64,000 nucleotides of DNA from Mycobacterium sp. 3519A (GTDB lineage Bacteria; Actinomycetota; Actinomycetes; Mycobacteriales; Mycobacteriaceae). Positions 1-8,725 of the stretch are shown piece by piece. Each line of letters opens with the position of its first letter. The stretch's first letter is position 1. A program made the position numbers and the translations under genes. The stretch covers positions 744,001 through 808,000 of the forward strand of contig NZ_OESG01000012.1 of NCBI RefSeq assembly GCF_900240945.1, read 5' to 3'. Below the pieces are notes generated by a model. That model was not told where the DNA came from, did not search any database, and saw only the letters and a list, made by a program, of their open reading frames with translations.

Positions 1-1
1 T

Positions 2-634
2 GGCGCCACGCCCATCGTTGTGTCACGCGCGCAGTCGAGTGTTGCTCGCGCGCTGGCCCTCTTGCCCGCCGGCGCCCACGGTGCCACCGTCGATCTCACC
101 GATATGGCGGCCGTCGAGCAGCTTGCCGAGGACATCGGGTCCGTCGATCACCTCGTCTATACCGCAGGCGAGCCGTTGGAAGCCGTACCTCTGACAGGCC
201 TGACTCCAGCGGTGATCTCGAGCTTTTACCAAACCCGCTTCATCGGTGCATGCAGCACGGTGCGAGTGTTCGCACGGCGTCTGCCCGCGACCGGTTCGAT
301 CACCCTGACCAGCGGGTCGGCGAGCGAGCAACCTGAGTTCGGCGCCCTTCCTGTGAGCCTCTGCGGCGCGATGAACGCTTTGACTACCGCGCTGGCCGTC
401 GAGCTTGCGCCAGTGCGGGTGAATGCAGTTGCCCCCGGCGTGGTGCGCTCCCCGCTGTGGAGGAATTTGGACGGCGCCGATCGTGAAGCGATGTTCTCCA
501 CGACGGCCGAACAGATCCCGCTCGGTCGTATCGGCGAGGTGGACGACGCGGCACAGGCGTACTTGTACTGCATCGAGCAGAAGTTCTCGACCGGTGCCGT
601 GATCAAGATCGACGGCGGAAGCGTCCTGGTTTAA
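2..634 (+). CDS. SDR-family protein, 5' end outside the window, catalytic YxxxK absent
   Basis: Short-chain dehydrogenase fold protein, partial. The frame is open from the first base (GATPIVVSRAQSS...), so the start and the N-terminal TGxxxGxG NAD(P) loop lie upstream of the window; the internal GTG at 20 is not a credible start. Visible SDR landmarks are a VDLTD acidic motif, a strand leading into SGSAS, the helix ALAVELAPVRVNAVAPG and the C-terminal end GAVIKIDGGSVLV. Where the catalytic Tyr-x-x-x-Lys should stand, the sequence is PVSLCGAMNAL, so both residues appear to be replaced. Related actinobacterial SDRs with the same replacement exist from memory, so it may bind a nucleotide or substrate without classical reductase chemistry. 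Substrate unknown. A hydrolase gene follows 36 bases later on the same strand. Confidence 0.8.
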   Translation, partial: GATPIVVSRAQSSVARALALLPAGAHGATVDLTDMAAVEQLAEDIGSVDHLVYTAGEPLEAVPLTGLTPAVISSFYQTRFIGACSTVRVFARRLPATGSITLTSGSASEQPEFGALPVSLCGAMNALTTALAVELAPVRVNAVAPGVVRSPLWRNLDGADREAMFSTTAEQIPLGRIGEVDDAAQAYLYCIEQKFSTGAVIKIDGGSVLV

Positions 635-670
635 CCCAGGCGGCAGTCAACGCGATTCGACGTCGGAAAG

Positions 671-1591
671 GTGTTGGACATGGTTCGTGAGGATGTGGTG
701 TTTGACGCCGAAGGCGCATCGCTACACGCCTGGTTTTACCCGGCGAACGGTGCCGTTGACCGGAGTCCGTGTGTGGTCATGGCACACGGGTGGACGTCAA
801 CGAAGCGGATCTATCTCGACAAGTTCGCCGAGGTTTTCGCACGAGCTGGGTTGGCGGTGCTGGTCTTTGACAACCGTGGGTGGGGAGAATCAGGCACGGC
901 ACCCGGCAAACCGCGCCACGAAGTGGATCCGTGGGAGCAGATCCGTGATTATCAGCACGCTATCAGTGTCGCCCAGAACCGTGCCGAGGTGGATCCCGAT
1001 CGAATTGGTGTGTGGGGAACGAGTTTTTCTGCTGCCCACGCCTTCGTTGTCGCCGCGATCGACCGACGCGTGAAGGCAGTGTGCGGCCAGGCGCCGTTCA
1101 TCAGCGGCCGAGCGACCTACGCCAACCTCGCGCGGGTGAACAATCTGGTGGTTGGTCCGGACGTATTCACTATGGACCGGCGCGCCCGCGCCGCCGGCGA
1201 ACCCGCAACGATGATCCCTGTGGTGGGCACAGACCCCTCTGTGCTTGTGGGTTTGCCAACTCCGGATTCCTATGAGTTCTTCACCCATGCGCGCGAAATG
1301 CTGGATCCGGACTGGCCTAACGAGGTGACGCTGCGTAGCCTGGACAACTTCTATGGCTATGAGCCAGCACGCTATCTGCCGGATATCACACCCACTCCCC
1401 TTCTGATGATCGTCGGGAGCGACGACGGGCTCACCGGTGGAAATCTGGCGACGGCGGCGTATGCAACAGCGGCCGAACCCAAGAAGCTCGTCTTGCTTGC
1501 CGGCGGACACTTTTCTGCATACACCGGTGAAGGCTTCACTGTGGCTTCCGAGGCTGCGCAAGATTGGTTCACGACGCATCTGTCGGTCTAG
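671..1591 (+). CDS. alpha/beta hydrolase (YcjY/dienelactone-hydrolase-like)
   Basis: Predicted cytoplasmic serine hydrolase of 306 residues. The oxyanion-side motif AHGWTSTK is near residue 39. The nucleophile elbow is GTSFS with Ser118, so the last glycine of GxSxG is replaced by serine. An acidic residue sits in SDDG near residue 250 and the catalytic His is in GGHFSAY near 279. There is no signal peptide. The chosen start is TTG/GTG-type at 671; an ATG nine bases downstream (MVREDVVF) is an equally good start. It sits between an SDR gene and a response regulator, so a small catabolic or detoxification cassette is possible. The substrate cannot be inferred; S15-type peptidase and carboxylesterase relatives share this fold. 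Confidence 0.85.
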   Translation: MLDMVREDVVFDAEGASLHAWFYPANGAVDRSPCVVMAHGWTSTKRIYLDKFAEVFARAGLAVLVFDNRGWGESGTAPGKPRHEVDPWEQIRDYQHAISVAQNRAEVDPDRIGVWGTSFSAAHAFVVAAIDRRVKAVCGQAPFISGRATYANLARVNNLVVGPDVFTMDRRARAAGEPATMIPVVGTDPSVLVGLPTPDSYEFFTHAREMLDPDWPNEVTLRSLDNFYGYEPARYLPDITPTPLLMIVGSDDGLTGGNLATAAYATAAEPKKLVLLAGGHFSAYTGEGFTVASEAAQDWFTTHLSV

Positions 1592-1872
1592 TCCAACGCA
1601 TGGAGCTTCGGCGCTCAGCTCAGACGGTAGGAGCATCTCAGCCGAGATCTGGTTGACGATTGAGATAGCGCTCTTCCATACCGACCGCTATCTTAGGCGT
1701 CGCGCCTTGCGTCATGTTAGGAGAACGAGGTGGGTCCCATATGCCGTTGCGTGTTGCTTTTCATCGCCGAATCGGACCGACCGCTATCCCTACATGAAGT
1801 CCCAGCGCCCGGACGAGCCGTAAACATCAATCAACCGAAGGCGCGCCATCAGCGCACACACGGATCGCTGAA

Positions 1873-2577
1873 TTGGATGCCGTAACGGTGGTGATCGCCG
1901 ACGACAGCGTTCTGCTGCGCGAAGGGCTGGCGAGCCTGCTCGATCGACCCGGCTTCACTGTGGTCGGGCAGGCTGCCGACGGAACCGAACTGTTGACAAT
2001 GGTCGAGGAGTTGCAACCCAATGCAGTGATTGTTGATATCCGAATGGCTCCGTCATATTCCACCGAGGGACTCGACGCTGCGCTCACCATCCGTGCAAAG
2101 TACCCTCAAACGGCGATCATGTTGCTCTCCGAGCAAGTTGACGTATCCGACGCGACGTCGCGACTGCTGAGCGAACCCTCTACTGGTTATCTTCTCAAGT
2201 CGGAGGTGTCTGATGTGCCGACTTTTCTCCATGCTCTCAAGATGATCACGCAGGGGTCGGTGGTAATCGATCGCACTCTGATCGGGATGTTGATGGCGGC
2301 GCGTCGGGTGAATGATCCGCTGGAGATGCTCAGTAGCCGCGAAAAGCAAGTTCTCGCACTAGTTGCCGAAGGCCTTTCCAACGCGGCGATTGCGCGGCGG
2401 CTGGAGGTCAACAATCGAACCATCGAGGTGTACATGAGACGAGTTTTTCGAAAACTGGGTCTCCGAACCTCTGATGACGACCACCGTAGGGTTCGCGCCA
2501 TGCTCACGTATTTGCAGGCACGTAATCCAGTCAGCGGCCAACGTGCACAGCGGCTCTCGACCGAGCGACTGGGCTGA
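1873..2577 (+). CDS. NarL/FixJ-type response regulator, orphan
   Basis: Two-component response regulator of 234 residues. The receiver domain (about 1-125) shows the acidic pair Asp10-Asp11, the phospho-acceptor Asp55 in VIVDIRM, and a lysine in YLLKSE near 110. A LuxR/GerE helix-turn-helix follows at about 148-205 (SSREKQVLALVAEGLSNAAIARRLEV). The recognition helix reads TIEVYMRRVFRKLGL, more basic than the common TVEKH version. The start is the TTG giving MDAVTVVIADD; no ATG or GTG lies upstream in frame near enough. No histidine kinase gene is adjacent, so the partner must be encoded elsewhere. It is the gene just upstream of the aminotransferase, with a 77-base AT-rich gap that may carry the promoter it controls (inference). 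Confidence 0.88.
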   Translation: MDAVTVVIADDSVLLREGLASLLDRPGFTVVGQAADGTELLTMVEELQPNAVIVDIRMAPSYSTEGLDAALTIRAKYPQTAIMLLSEQVDVSDATSRLLSEPSTGYLLKSEVSDVPTFLHALKMITQGSVVIDRTLIGMLMAARRVNDPLEMLSSREKQVLALVAEGLSNAAIARRLEVNNRTIEVYMRRVFRKLGLRTSDDDHRRVRAMLTYLQARNPVSGQRAQRLSTERLG

Positions 2578-2604
2578 TAATGCCCTGTGTTCCTAGTGAC
2601 ACTG

Positions 2605-2650
2605 CCCCGTAAAATCGGGGATGAATTATAGAATATCGCACGTTATATAA
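2605..2650 (+). promoter_or_regulatory. AT-rich leader with small hairpin upstream of the aminotransferase
   Basis: Between the response regulator stop and the aminotransferase ATG the sequence drops sharply in GC. A 5-bp stem (CCCCG at 2605-2609 with CGGGG at 2616-2620) is followed by a run containing TTATAGAAT and TTATATAA. The hairpin could end the regulator transcript and the AT-rich block could be the promoter of the aminotransferase. Both roles are inferred from composition only. Confidence 0.35.
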
Positions 2651-2654
2651 CCGT

Positions 2655-3929
2655 ATGGACTCTGACTACCTCTTTTCGACACCCGAACGCGCCACGCTAA
2701 CTGCGGATGAACGCGGCGAGGACTTCTACGCCTACGTGGCTCAGACCTGGGAGCACGCCCAGGCGTTCCCGATCAAAGGCGCGACCCAGGTGCACCTCAC
2801 CGACCAGTCCGACAACCGCTACCTCGACTTCACGTCGGGTATCAGTGTGATGAATCTGGGTTTGCGTCCGTCAAAGGTCATCACGGCCATCAAAGAACAA
2901 CTCGACGTCTACACCCATACCATGATCTACGGCGAACACATGCATGACAGCCAAATCCGTTATGCGAAGGCGTTATCGCAGCGGTTTCCACCGGGTCCGA
3001 ACGGTTCACCGCAGCAGGTCTTTTTCGTCAACTCGGGCACTGAAGCAATCGACCTTGCCCTCAAGATCTCGCGCAGGGTCAGCGGCAAAAAGCCGATGGT
3101 GGCACTCGAGAACGGCTTCCACGGCCGGGGATACGGCTCGATGGCGGTGTCGTGGCGCGACGAATACAAGAGTGGATTCTTCGTCGACGACTCGACGACT
3201 TTCCTCGATCCAAATGTCTCTCCTGGCCGGTGGGCTGACCCGCAAAACTGGGCGCAGTTCGGTGGATTTGTTCTCGAACTTGTACAAGGTGAAGCCGGCT
3301 GCATCCCGCTCGATGTCGAGTGGGTCCGCTCCGTCGTAGCCGCGGCCCAATCTGCGAACGTTCCTGTCATGATCGATGAGATCCAAACCGGATACGGCCG
3401 AACCGGCACATTCAGCGCGCAAGAACAGTACGGCATCCACCCCGACATCACCTGTCTGGGCAAGGCCGGAGGGGGCGGATTACCTTTCGGCGCCGTTGTT
3501 TCCAGCGTCGAGAACTTCCGTGCACTCCAAACGCCCCCGTTGTCGCACATCTCGACCTTCGGTGGTAACGCCGTGGTCATGGCTGCCGGTTGCGCCGTGA
3601 TGGACTCGATGACCGACGAACTGTTCACCCATGTGCAACGCATGGGTGATCTGCTACGTAATCGTATCGGCGAACTCGCCGAGCGTTACCCCTCGATCAT
3701 CAGCGGCGTCCGCGGCCGCGGACTGATGAACGGCCTACTGCTTGCCAACTCCGAGCTGAGCGCGCCCTTTCACCAGGCTTGTAAGCAGCGCGGCCTCATG
3801 CTGTTCTTCAAGCTCAACGCGGGGAACGTCTTGCGTATGTCGCCCGCGCTGATCATCTCTTCCGAACAGATCAACGAAGCGGTGACGATCATGGAACAGG
3901 CCTGTCAGGACCTCTCACGTCGCACATGA
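2655..3929 (+). CDS. class III PLP-dependent aminotransferase
   Basis: Fold-type I, class III aminotransferase of 424 residues (family includes 4-aminobutyrate, ornithine and acetylornithine aminotransferases). Visible signatures are NSGTEAIDLALKISRR for phosphate binding, the aspartate in MIDEIQTGYGRTG that contacts the PLP pyridine nitrogen, and the Schiff-base lysine in TCLGKAGGGGLPFGA. The C-terminal part has the conserved VRGRGLMNGLLL and a bound-carboxylate region. Substrate is not determined; GABA or another omega-amino acid is typical. The gene starts at an ATG after an AT-rich leader and stands alone, next to an orphan response regulator. It converges with the protease gene that follows, with an 85-base gap holding only weak inverted repeats. 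Confidence 0.9.
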   Translation: MDSDYLFSTPERATLTADERGEDFYAYVAQTWEHAQAFPIKGATQVHLTDQSDNRYLDFTSGISVMNLGLRPSKVITAIKEQLDVYTHTMIYGEHMHDSQIRYAKALSQRFPPGPNGSPQQVFFVNSGTEAIDLALKISRRVSGKKPMVALENGFHGRGYGSMAVSWRDEYKSGFFVDDSTTFLDPNVSPGRWADPQNWAQFGGFVLELVQGEAGCIPLDVEWVRSVVAAAQSANVPVMIDEIQTGYGRTGTFSAQEQYGIHPDITCLGKAGGGGLPFGAVVSSVENFRALQTPPLSHISTFGGNAVVMAAGCAVMDSMTDELFTHVQRMGDLLRNRIGELAERYPSIISGVRGRGLMNGLLLANSELSAPFHQACKQRGLMLFFKLNAGNVLRMSPALIISSEQINEAVTIMEQACQDLSRRT

Positions 3930-4014
3930 TGAATGGCGGCGACAGGCCACCGCCGAATAGATCAACTGCTTCAACTGGCCAATCGCACTGTGCGAGTACA
4001 TTTTTCCCGCCGTG

Positions 4015-5544
4015 CTAGCAGCGCAGACCGTCCGCAGGCACCGCGGCGTCGACGAGGTAGCTGACCACCGCGGTGTCGACGCACTGGTCGCCGTTGAACA
4101 CGACGGTGTGCTGCGTGCCGTCGAAGGTGATCAGCGGGGCACCCATCTGGTGGGCGAGGTCGACGCCCGCCTGATACGGGGTTGCCGGGTCGTGCGTGGT
4201 GGACACGACGACCACCTTCCCGGACCCCGGCGCTGTGGCCGGGTGCGGCGTCGACGTCGGCGGCACCGGCCACATCGCGCACAGGTCGCGCGGGGCGAAC
4301 CCGGTGAACGTGCCGTACTCCATGAACGGCGCAACCTCGCGGATCTGCCGGTCGGCGTCGGCCCACACCGCGGGATCGGTCGGGTACGGCGCGTCGACGC
4401 AGCGGATCGCGGCGAACGCGTCCTGAAGGTTCTTGTAGTGACCCGATTCGTCGCGATGCTGATAGTCGTCGGCCAACAGCAGCAGGTCGCCGGCGTCGGT
4501 GCCACGCTGCAGGCCCAGCAGCCCGCTGGTCAGATACGGCCAGTAGCGCCGGGTGTAGAGCGCGTTGACGGTGCCGGTCATCGCGTCCTGATAACTCAGG
4601 CCGCGCGGGTCCGACGTCCACCCGGGCCTGGTCACCAACGGGTCCACCAGTTCGTGGAAGCGGTCGACGAACTTCGCCGGGTCGGTGCCGAGCGGGCAAC
4701 CGGTCGACTGTGCGCAGTCGGTCGCGTAGTCGTTGAAAGCTGTTTGGAAACCTGCCATTTGGCGGATGCTGTTGGCGATGGGGTCGAGGCTCGGGTCGAC
4801 GGCGCCGTCGAGCACCATCGCCCGGATCCGGTCAGGGTATTGCTCGGCGTACGTCGCACCGAGATCGGTGCCGTACGAGAACCCGAGGTAGTTGATCTGG
4901 TTCTCGCCGAGCGCGGCGCGCACCACGTCCATATCGCGTGCCGACGACGCGGTCCCGATGTTGGCCAGGAAATCCGCGCCCATCCGCGCGAGGCAGTTGT
5001 CGGCGAGTTGGGCGTACAGCGCTTCGATCTGGGCCACGCCCTGCGGGCTGTAGTCCGCCATCGGCTCACGCCGCCACGCGTCGAATTCTTCGTCGGTGCG
5101 GCAACGCAATTCCGGTGTGGAATGCCCGACACCGCGGGGGTCGATGCCGACCAGATCGAAGCGCCGCATGATGTCCGTGTCGGCCAGCGACGCACCCATG
5201 CCCGCGACGGTGTCGACCGCCGACGCGCCGGGTCCGCCGGGGTTGACCACCAGCACGCCGATCCGGTCGCCGGACGCCGGAATCCGGATCACCGCCAATT
5301 GTGCCTGTGCGCCTTCGGGTTTCGCGTAGTCGACAGGCACCGACACCGTGCCGCACTGCGCGGTCGGGATGGCAGAGACGTCGCCGACGAAACCGCCGCA
5401 GCTTCCCCACAGCGGCGGTTGGCCGTACCGCTGGACGGACTCGCCCTCCGGTGACGCCCATGCAGCGGGGCACGCGATCGCCGAAGCCAGGAAGATCGCG
5501 AGCAGCATCGAACTCAGCCTGCCCACCCGCCACATGGCCAACAT
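4015..5544 (-). CDS. exported alpha/beta-hydrolase protease, Rv2223c-like (tripeptidyl-peptidase type)
   Basis: Serine protease of the SlpD/SlpE/TAP family (peptidase S33), 509 residues. An N-terminal hydrophobic segment (about 9-24) followed by AWA-S suggests a cleaved Sec signal; the Cys at 25 makes only a poor lipobox. The mature part has NPGGPGAS (oxyanion loop, about 101-108), Ser223 in GFSYG, an Asp in STTHDPATPY and a His in DGTQHTVVF, the complete triad. The C-terminal TAP-like domain carries the last two residues. The start MLAMW was chosen because the frame upstream runs into the next gene; MW three codons later is possible. The gene lies 67 bases downstream of the Hip1-like paralogue and is probably co-transcribed. 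It corresponds by position to M. tuberculosis Rv2223c. Confidence 0.87.
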   Translation of the reverse strand: MLAMWRVGRLSSMLLAIFLASAIACPAAWASPEGESVQRYGQPPLWGSCGGFVGDVSAIPTAQCGTVSVPVDYAKPEGAQAQLAVIRIPASGDRIGVLVVNPGGPGASAVDTVAGMGASLADTDIMRRFDLVGIDPRGVGHSTPELRCRTDEEFDAWRREPMADYSPQGVAQIEALYAQLADNCLARMGADFLANIGTASSARDMDVVRAALGENQINYLGFSYGTDLGATYAEQYPDRIRAMVLDGAVDPSLDPIANSIRQMAGFQTAFNDYATDCAQSTGCPLGTDPAKFVDRFHELVDPLVTRPGWTSDPRGLSYQDAMTGTVNALYTRRYWPYLTSGLLGLQRGTDAGDLLLLADDYQHRDESGHYKNLQDAFAAIRCVDAPYPTDPAVWADADRQIREVAPFMEYGTFTGFAPRDLCAMWPVPPTSTPHPATAPGSGKVVVVSTTHDPATPYQAGVDLAHQMGAPLITFDGTQHTVVFNGDQCVDTAVVSYLVDAAVPADGLRC

Positions 5545-5611
5545 GTTCGCACGGCGGACGGGCGCGGGTCTGCGCCTGGAATACAACGGTGACCTTGCTG
5601 TTATCGGGCGG

Positions 5612-7120
5612 CTAGCAGCGCGTGTTCGGCGGCGGCACGACAACGTCGACCAGATAACGCGCCGCGATGTCGTCGACGCAGTTGTTGCCCTGGAACACCA
5701 CGGTGTGCTGGGTGCCGTCGAACGTGAGCAGGGTGCCGCCGAGTTGATGGGCCAGATCCACCCCGGCCTGATACGGGGTGGCCGGATCGTTGGTCGTCGA
5801 CACCACCAGGATCGGCGGCAGGCCACTCACCTTGATCTCGTGTTGGTCACCGGTCGCCGGAATCGGCCAGAACGCGCAAGCGTCAAGGGGCGCAAGGCCG
5901 GTGAACTGGCCGTAGCTCATGAACGGTGCCGCCTCGCGGGTACGACGGTCCTCGTCGACCACCTTGGCGCGGTCGGTGATGTGCGGTTTGTCCATGCAGT
6001 TGACCGCAACCCGCACATCGGTCGAGTTGTTGTAGTGGCCCTGCGGGTCGCGACCCATGTACAGGTCGGCCATGGCGAGCATGGTGTCGCCCTCACCGTC
6101 CTTCAATTCGGACAGCGCCTGGGTGAGATGACGCCACAGGTTCGGCGAGTACAGCGGCAGGATGGTCCCGACGATTGCGTCGCTGTAGCTGAGCCCGCGC
6201 GGATCCCTGGTCTTGGCGGGATGCTGGACCAGCGGCTCGACGAGACTCTTGTACACGTCGACCGCCTTGCTCGGATCGGTGCCAAGCGGGCAGTCCGGAC
6301 TGTTGGCGCAGTCGGCGGCGTAGTTGTCGAACGCCTTCTGGAACGCCGCGGCCTGACGGATCTCCTCCTCGATCTGATCGGCATTGGGATCGACGGCGCC
6401 GTCGAGGATCATCGCGCGGACCTTGTCCGGGTACGCCTCGGCGTACAGCGCCCCGATGCGGGTGCCATAGGAGTAGCCCAGGTACGTCAGCTTGTCGTCG
6501 CCGAGCGCGACGCGGATCGCTTCCAGATCCTTGGCCACGTTGGCCGTTCCGAGATTGGCGAGGAACTCGGTGCCCATCTTGTCCACGCACCGCTGGACGA
6601 AGGCCTTGTTCTCCTTCTCGATGTGGTCGACGCCCGCCTGGGTGTACTCGACGATCGGGTCGGCGCGCAGTCGGTCGTTGTCGGCATCGGAGTTGCACCA
6701 CGCCGCGGGGGTTGAGTTGGCGACGCCGCGCGGGTCGAAGCCGACGAGATCGAAGCGCTGACGCACCGAGTCCGGCAGCGTCGACGCCATCGTCGCGGCG
6801 GCCTCGACGCCGGATTCGCCGGGACCGCCGGGATTGATCACCAGCGAACCGATCTTCTGACCGGTCGCTTTGAACCGGATCATCGCGATCTGGGCGACGT
6901 CGCCGTCGGGCTTGGCGTAGTCGACGGGCACCGACAGCATGCCGCATTCGGCGCCTGCGGGGATGCGGGCGGTCTCCGAGGCAGCGGCCTTACACGGGCC
7001 CCACTGGATCGGGGTGCCGGGCCTGGGAGCCGCGATGACGGCGCGCCCGTCGACCATGTTGCTGCACCCGCCGAGCAACAGGGCAGCGATGGTCGCGAGG
7101 ACCCCGATCTTGAGGTTCAT
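5612..7120 (-). CDS. caeA: lipoprotein serine protease, Hip1/CaeA (Rv2224c) ortholog
   Basis: Cell-envelope serine hydrolase of 502 residues. It begins with a lipoprotein signal (MNLKIGVLATIAALLLGGC), the lipid-modified Cys being residue 19. It then has NPGGPGESG near 97-105, the nucleophile Ser217 in GYSYG, an Asp in STTNDPATPYQAG and a His in DGTQHTVVFQG. In M. tuberculosis Hip1 is an envelope-associated protease that cleaves GroEL2 and affects cell-wall properties and host responses. Position next to an Rv2223c-like gene and panB supports the ortholog call. A downstream paralogue shares the architecture but lacks a good lipobox, so the two products may be placed differently in the envelope. 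Confidence 0.9.
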   Translation of the reverse strand: MNLKIGVLATIAALLLGGCSNMVDGRAVIAAPRPGTPIQWGPCKAAASETARIPAGAECGMLSVPVDYAKPDGDVAQIAMIRFKATGQKIGSLVINPGGPGESGVEAAATMASTLPDSVRQRFDLVGFDPRGVANSTPAAWCNSDADNDRLRADPIVEYTQAGVDHIEKENKAFVQRCVDKMGTEFLANLGTANVAKDLEAIRVALGDDKLTYLGYSYGTRIGALYAEAYPDKVRAMILDGAVDPNADQIEEEIRQAAAFQKAFDNYAADCANSPDCPLGTDPSKAVDVYKSLVEPLVQHPAKTRDPRGLSYSDAIVGTILPLYSPNLWRHLTQALSELKDGEGDTMLAMADLYMGRDPQGHYNNSTDVRVAVNCMDKPHITDRAKVVDEDRRTREAAPFMSYGQFTGLAPLDACAFWPIPATGDQHEIKVSGLPPILVVSTTNDPATPYQAGVDLAHQLGGTLLTFDGTQHTVVFQGNNCVDDIAARYLVDVVVPPPNTRC

Positions 7121-7176
7121 GGCTCAACATGCTGCCATGACAACCTATAGACGCTGGAAAGGGCCGGTTTTCGTGG

Positions 7177-8568
7177 CTATCTCGTGGCGTCCAGTAACTC
7201 GGCCAGCGCCACTTCGAAGTTGTCGGCCATATCCCACAGGTCCGGCAGCAACTCGGGGCAGGAGACGATCCCGACGTCGAGCTTGCCGGTCAGCGACATC
7301 ACGGTGATGTTCAGGCCCGACCCGTGGAAGATCGGGCCGAGCGGATACATGGCCTTGACTTCACTGCCGAGGAAGTACAGCGGCACCTGCGGACCCGGCA
7401 CGTTCGAGATGACCAGGTTGTGCACCGGGCGTGCCTCGGTGAGCCGACTGCTGGCGTAGACGCGCATCGCGATACCGAACACGGCGGGCGCGGCGAACTG
7501 CGTCCAATCTTGCAGCAGGGTCGCGCCGATCGCCGAACTGTGTTGTTTGGCAACGGAATTCGCTTCAGCGATGGACTTCAGCCGCTCGGCCGGGTCCTCG
7601 ATGTGGGTTTCCAGTTTGGAGAACATCCCCGACACCTGGTTGCGGCCGGGCCGGTCGGATTTCTCGTGCACCGATACCGGAACCATCGCGACCAACGAAT
7701 TGTCGGGCAGTTCGCCGCGGTCGGCGAGGAACTTGCGCAGCACCCCGGACACCAACGCCATCACGACGTCGTTGACCTTGACGCCGAAGTGGTTCTTCAC
7801 CGTCTTGATGTCTTCGAGGTCGAGTTGGGCGAACGCGACGTTGCGGTGGCCGGTGAGGTTGGCGTTGAACGCGGTCTTGGGCGCGGCGAACGGGGCGGCC
7901 ATGGTCAGCCCGCTGCGGGCCCGTTTCACGGTGTCCACCACCGACGACACCGTCGTTGGCACGACGTTCACCAGGCGCAACGGCCTGGTGACGAACTTGA
8001 CGGCGCCGCTGACCGCGATCTCGAGGCTCGACGCATCGCCGACGCCGTCGACCGGGTCGGGGGCCGGCGCGTCGGGTTCGGTGCTGCACAACTGCGACAT
8101 CAGGTTGGCGCCGGTGACGCCGTCGACGCCCGCATGGTGCACCTTGGTCATCACCGCGAGCCGACCGCCTGCGTGCGCGTCGGTGCCCGCGATGTTCTCG
8201 ATCACCCACGTCTCCCACAGCGGCCTGCTGCGGTCCAACGGCAGCGACGCGATGTGACCGCAGATCTCGGCCAGCTCATGTCGGCCGCCCGGCGCAGGCA
8301 GGCCGATGCGGTGCAGGTGCCGGTCGACGTCAAAGTCCTTGTCGTCCACCCACACCGGATGGTCCGGGTTGAACCGGCTGTCAGCGAGCTTCTCCCGGAA
8401 TTGTGGCATCGCCTTGATGCGCAGATTCAGTGCGTCGCGCACGCGGTCGAAGGTGTATCCCCCCGGCATGGTGGACGTGTCCAACTCCAGGATCGAGCAC
8501 ACGTGCAAGGGCTGTTTGGCGGTTTCGAGGTACAGGAAACTAGCGTCGAGTCCGCTGAGCCGTTGCAT
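7177..8568 (-). CDS. wax ester synthase / diacylglycerol acyltransferase (WS/DGAT)
   Basis: Acyl-CoA-dependent acyltransferase of the mycobacterial Tgs family, 463 residues. The active-site motif HHxxxDG is intact as VHHAGVDG (His144, His145, Asp149). A conserved PLW (SRPLWETWVIE) precedes it, and the C-terminal half has NVPGPQVPLYF and a GLNITVMS motif, typical of the family. The enzyme joins a long-chain acyl-CoA to a diacylglycerol or fatty alcohol to make storage lipid. It is divergent from panB, with about 157 bases between start codons. No WS/DGAT gene stands between the Hip1 gene and panB in M. tuberculosis as I recall it, so it is likely lineage-specific here. Confidence 0.9.
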   Translation of the reverse strand: MQRLSGLDASFLYLETAKQPLHVCSILELDTSTMPGGYTFDRVRDALNLRIKAMPQFREKLADSRFNPDHPVWVDDKDFDVDRHLHRIGLPAPGGRHELAEICGHIASLPLDRSRPLWETWVIENIAGTDAHAGGRLAVMTKVHHAGVDGVTGANLMSQLCSTEPDAPAPDPVDGVGDASSLEIAVSGAVKFVTRPLRLVNVVPTTVSSVVDTVKRARSGLTMAAPFAAPKTAFNANLTGHRNVAFAQLDLEDIKTVKNHFGVKVNDVVMALVSGVLRKFLADRGELPDNSLVAMVPVSVHEKSDRPGRNQVSGMFSKLETHIEDPAERLKSIAEANSVAKQHSSAIGATLLQDWTQFAAPAVFGIAMRVYASSRLTEARPVHNLVISNVPGPQVPLYFLGSEVKAMYPLGPIFHGSGLNITVMSLTGKLDVGIVSCPELLPDLWDMADNFEVALAELLDATR

Positions 8569-8725
8569 GCGCCGAGCTTATGCGTGGCCGCGGTCACTGT
8601 GAGGAAATCCACTTAACGTGGCTTTTAACTTTCCGGCACGCGGGTGGCAGACTTGTAGGCGTCAGACGAACCCGGGGACCCACAGGGCCACGAGGATCGA
8701 CCCGACGAACCTACGAGGGACAATG

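Noticed and set aside
1592..1872. Possible small gene between the hydrolase and the response regulator
   Set aside because: Short frames there have no start with a ribosome site and no recognisable protein; the gap is more likely promoter sequence.
3930..4014. Terminator between the aminotransferase and the protease gene
   Set aside because: Only short 5-base inverted repeats (GGCGG/CCGCC) are seen; too weak to call.
4012..5454. 480-codon plus-strand frame opposite the Rv2223c-type protease
   Set aside because: Antisense shadow of a real gene; no domain, no ribosome site, Arg/Val-rich composition.
8609..8621. CCAC-N5-GTGG inverted repeat in the WS/DGAT-panB divergent gap
   Set aside because: Four-base arms are expected by chance; no regulator beside it.
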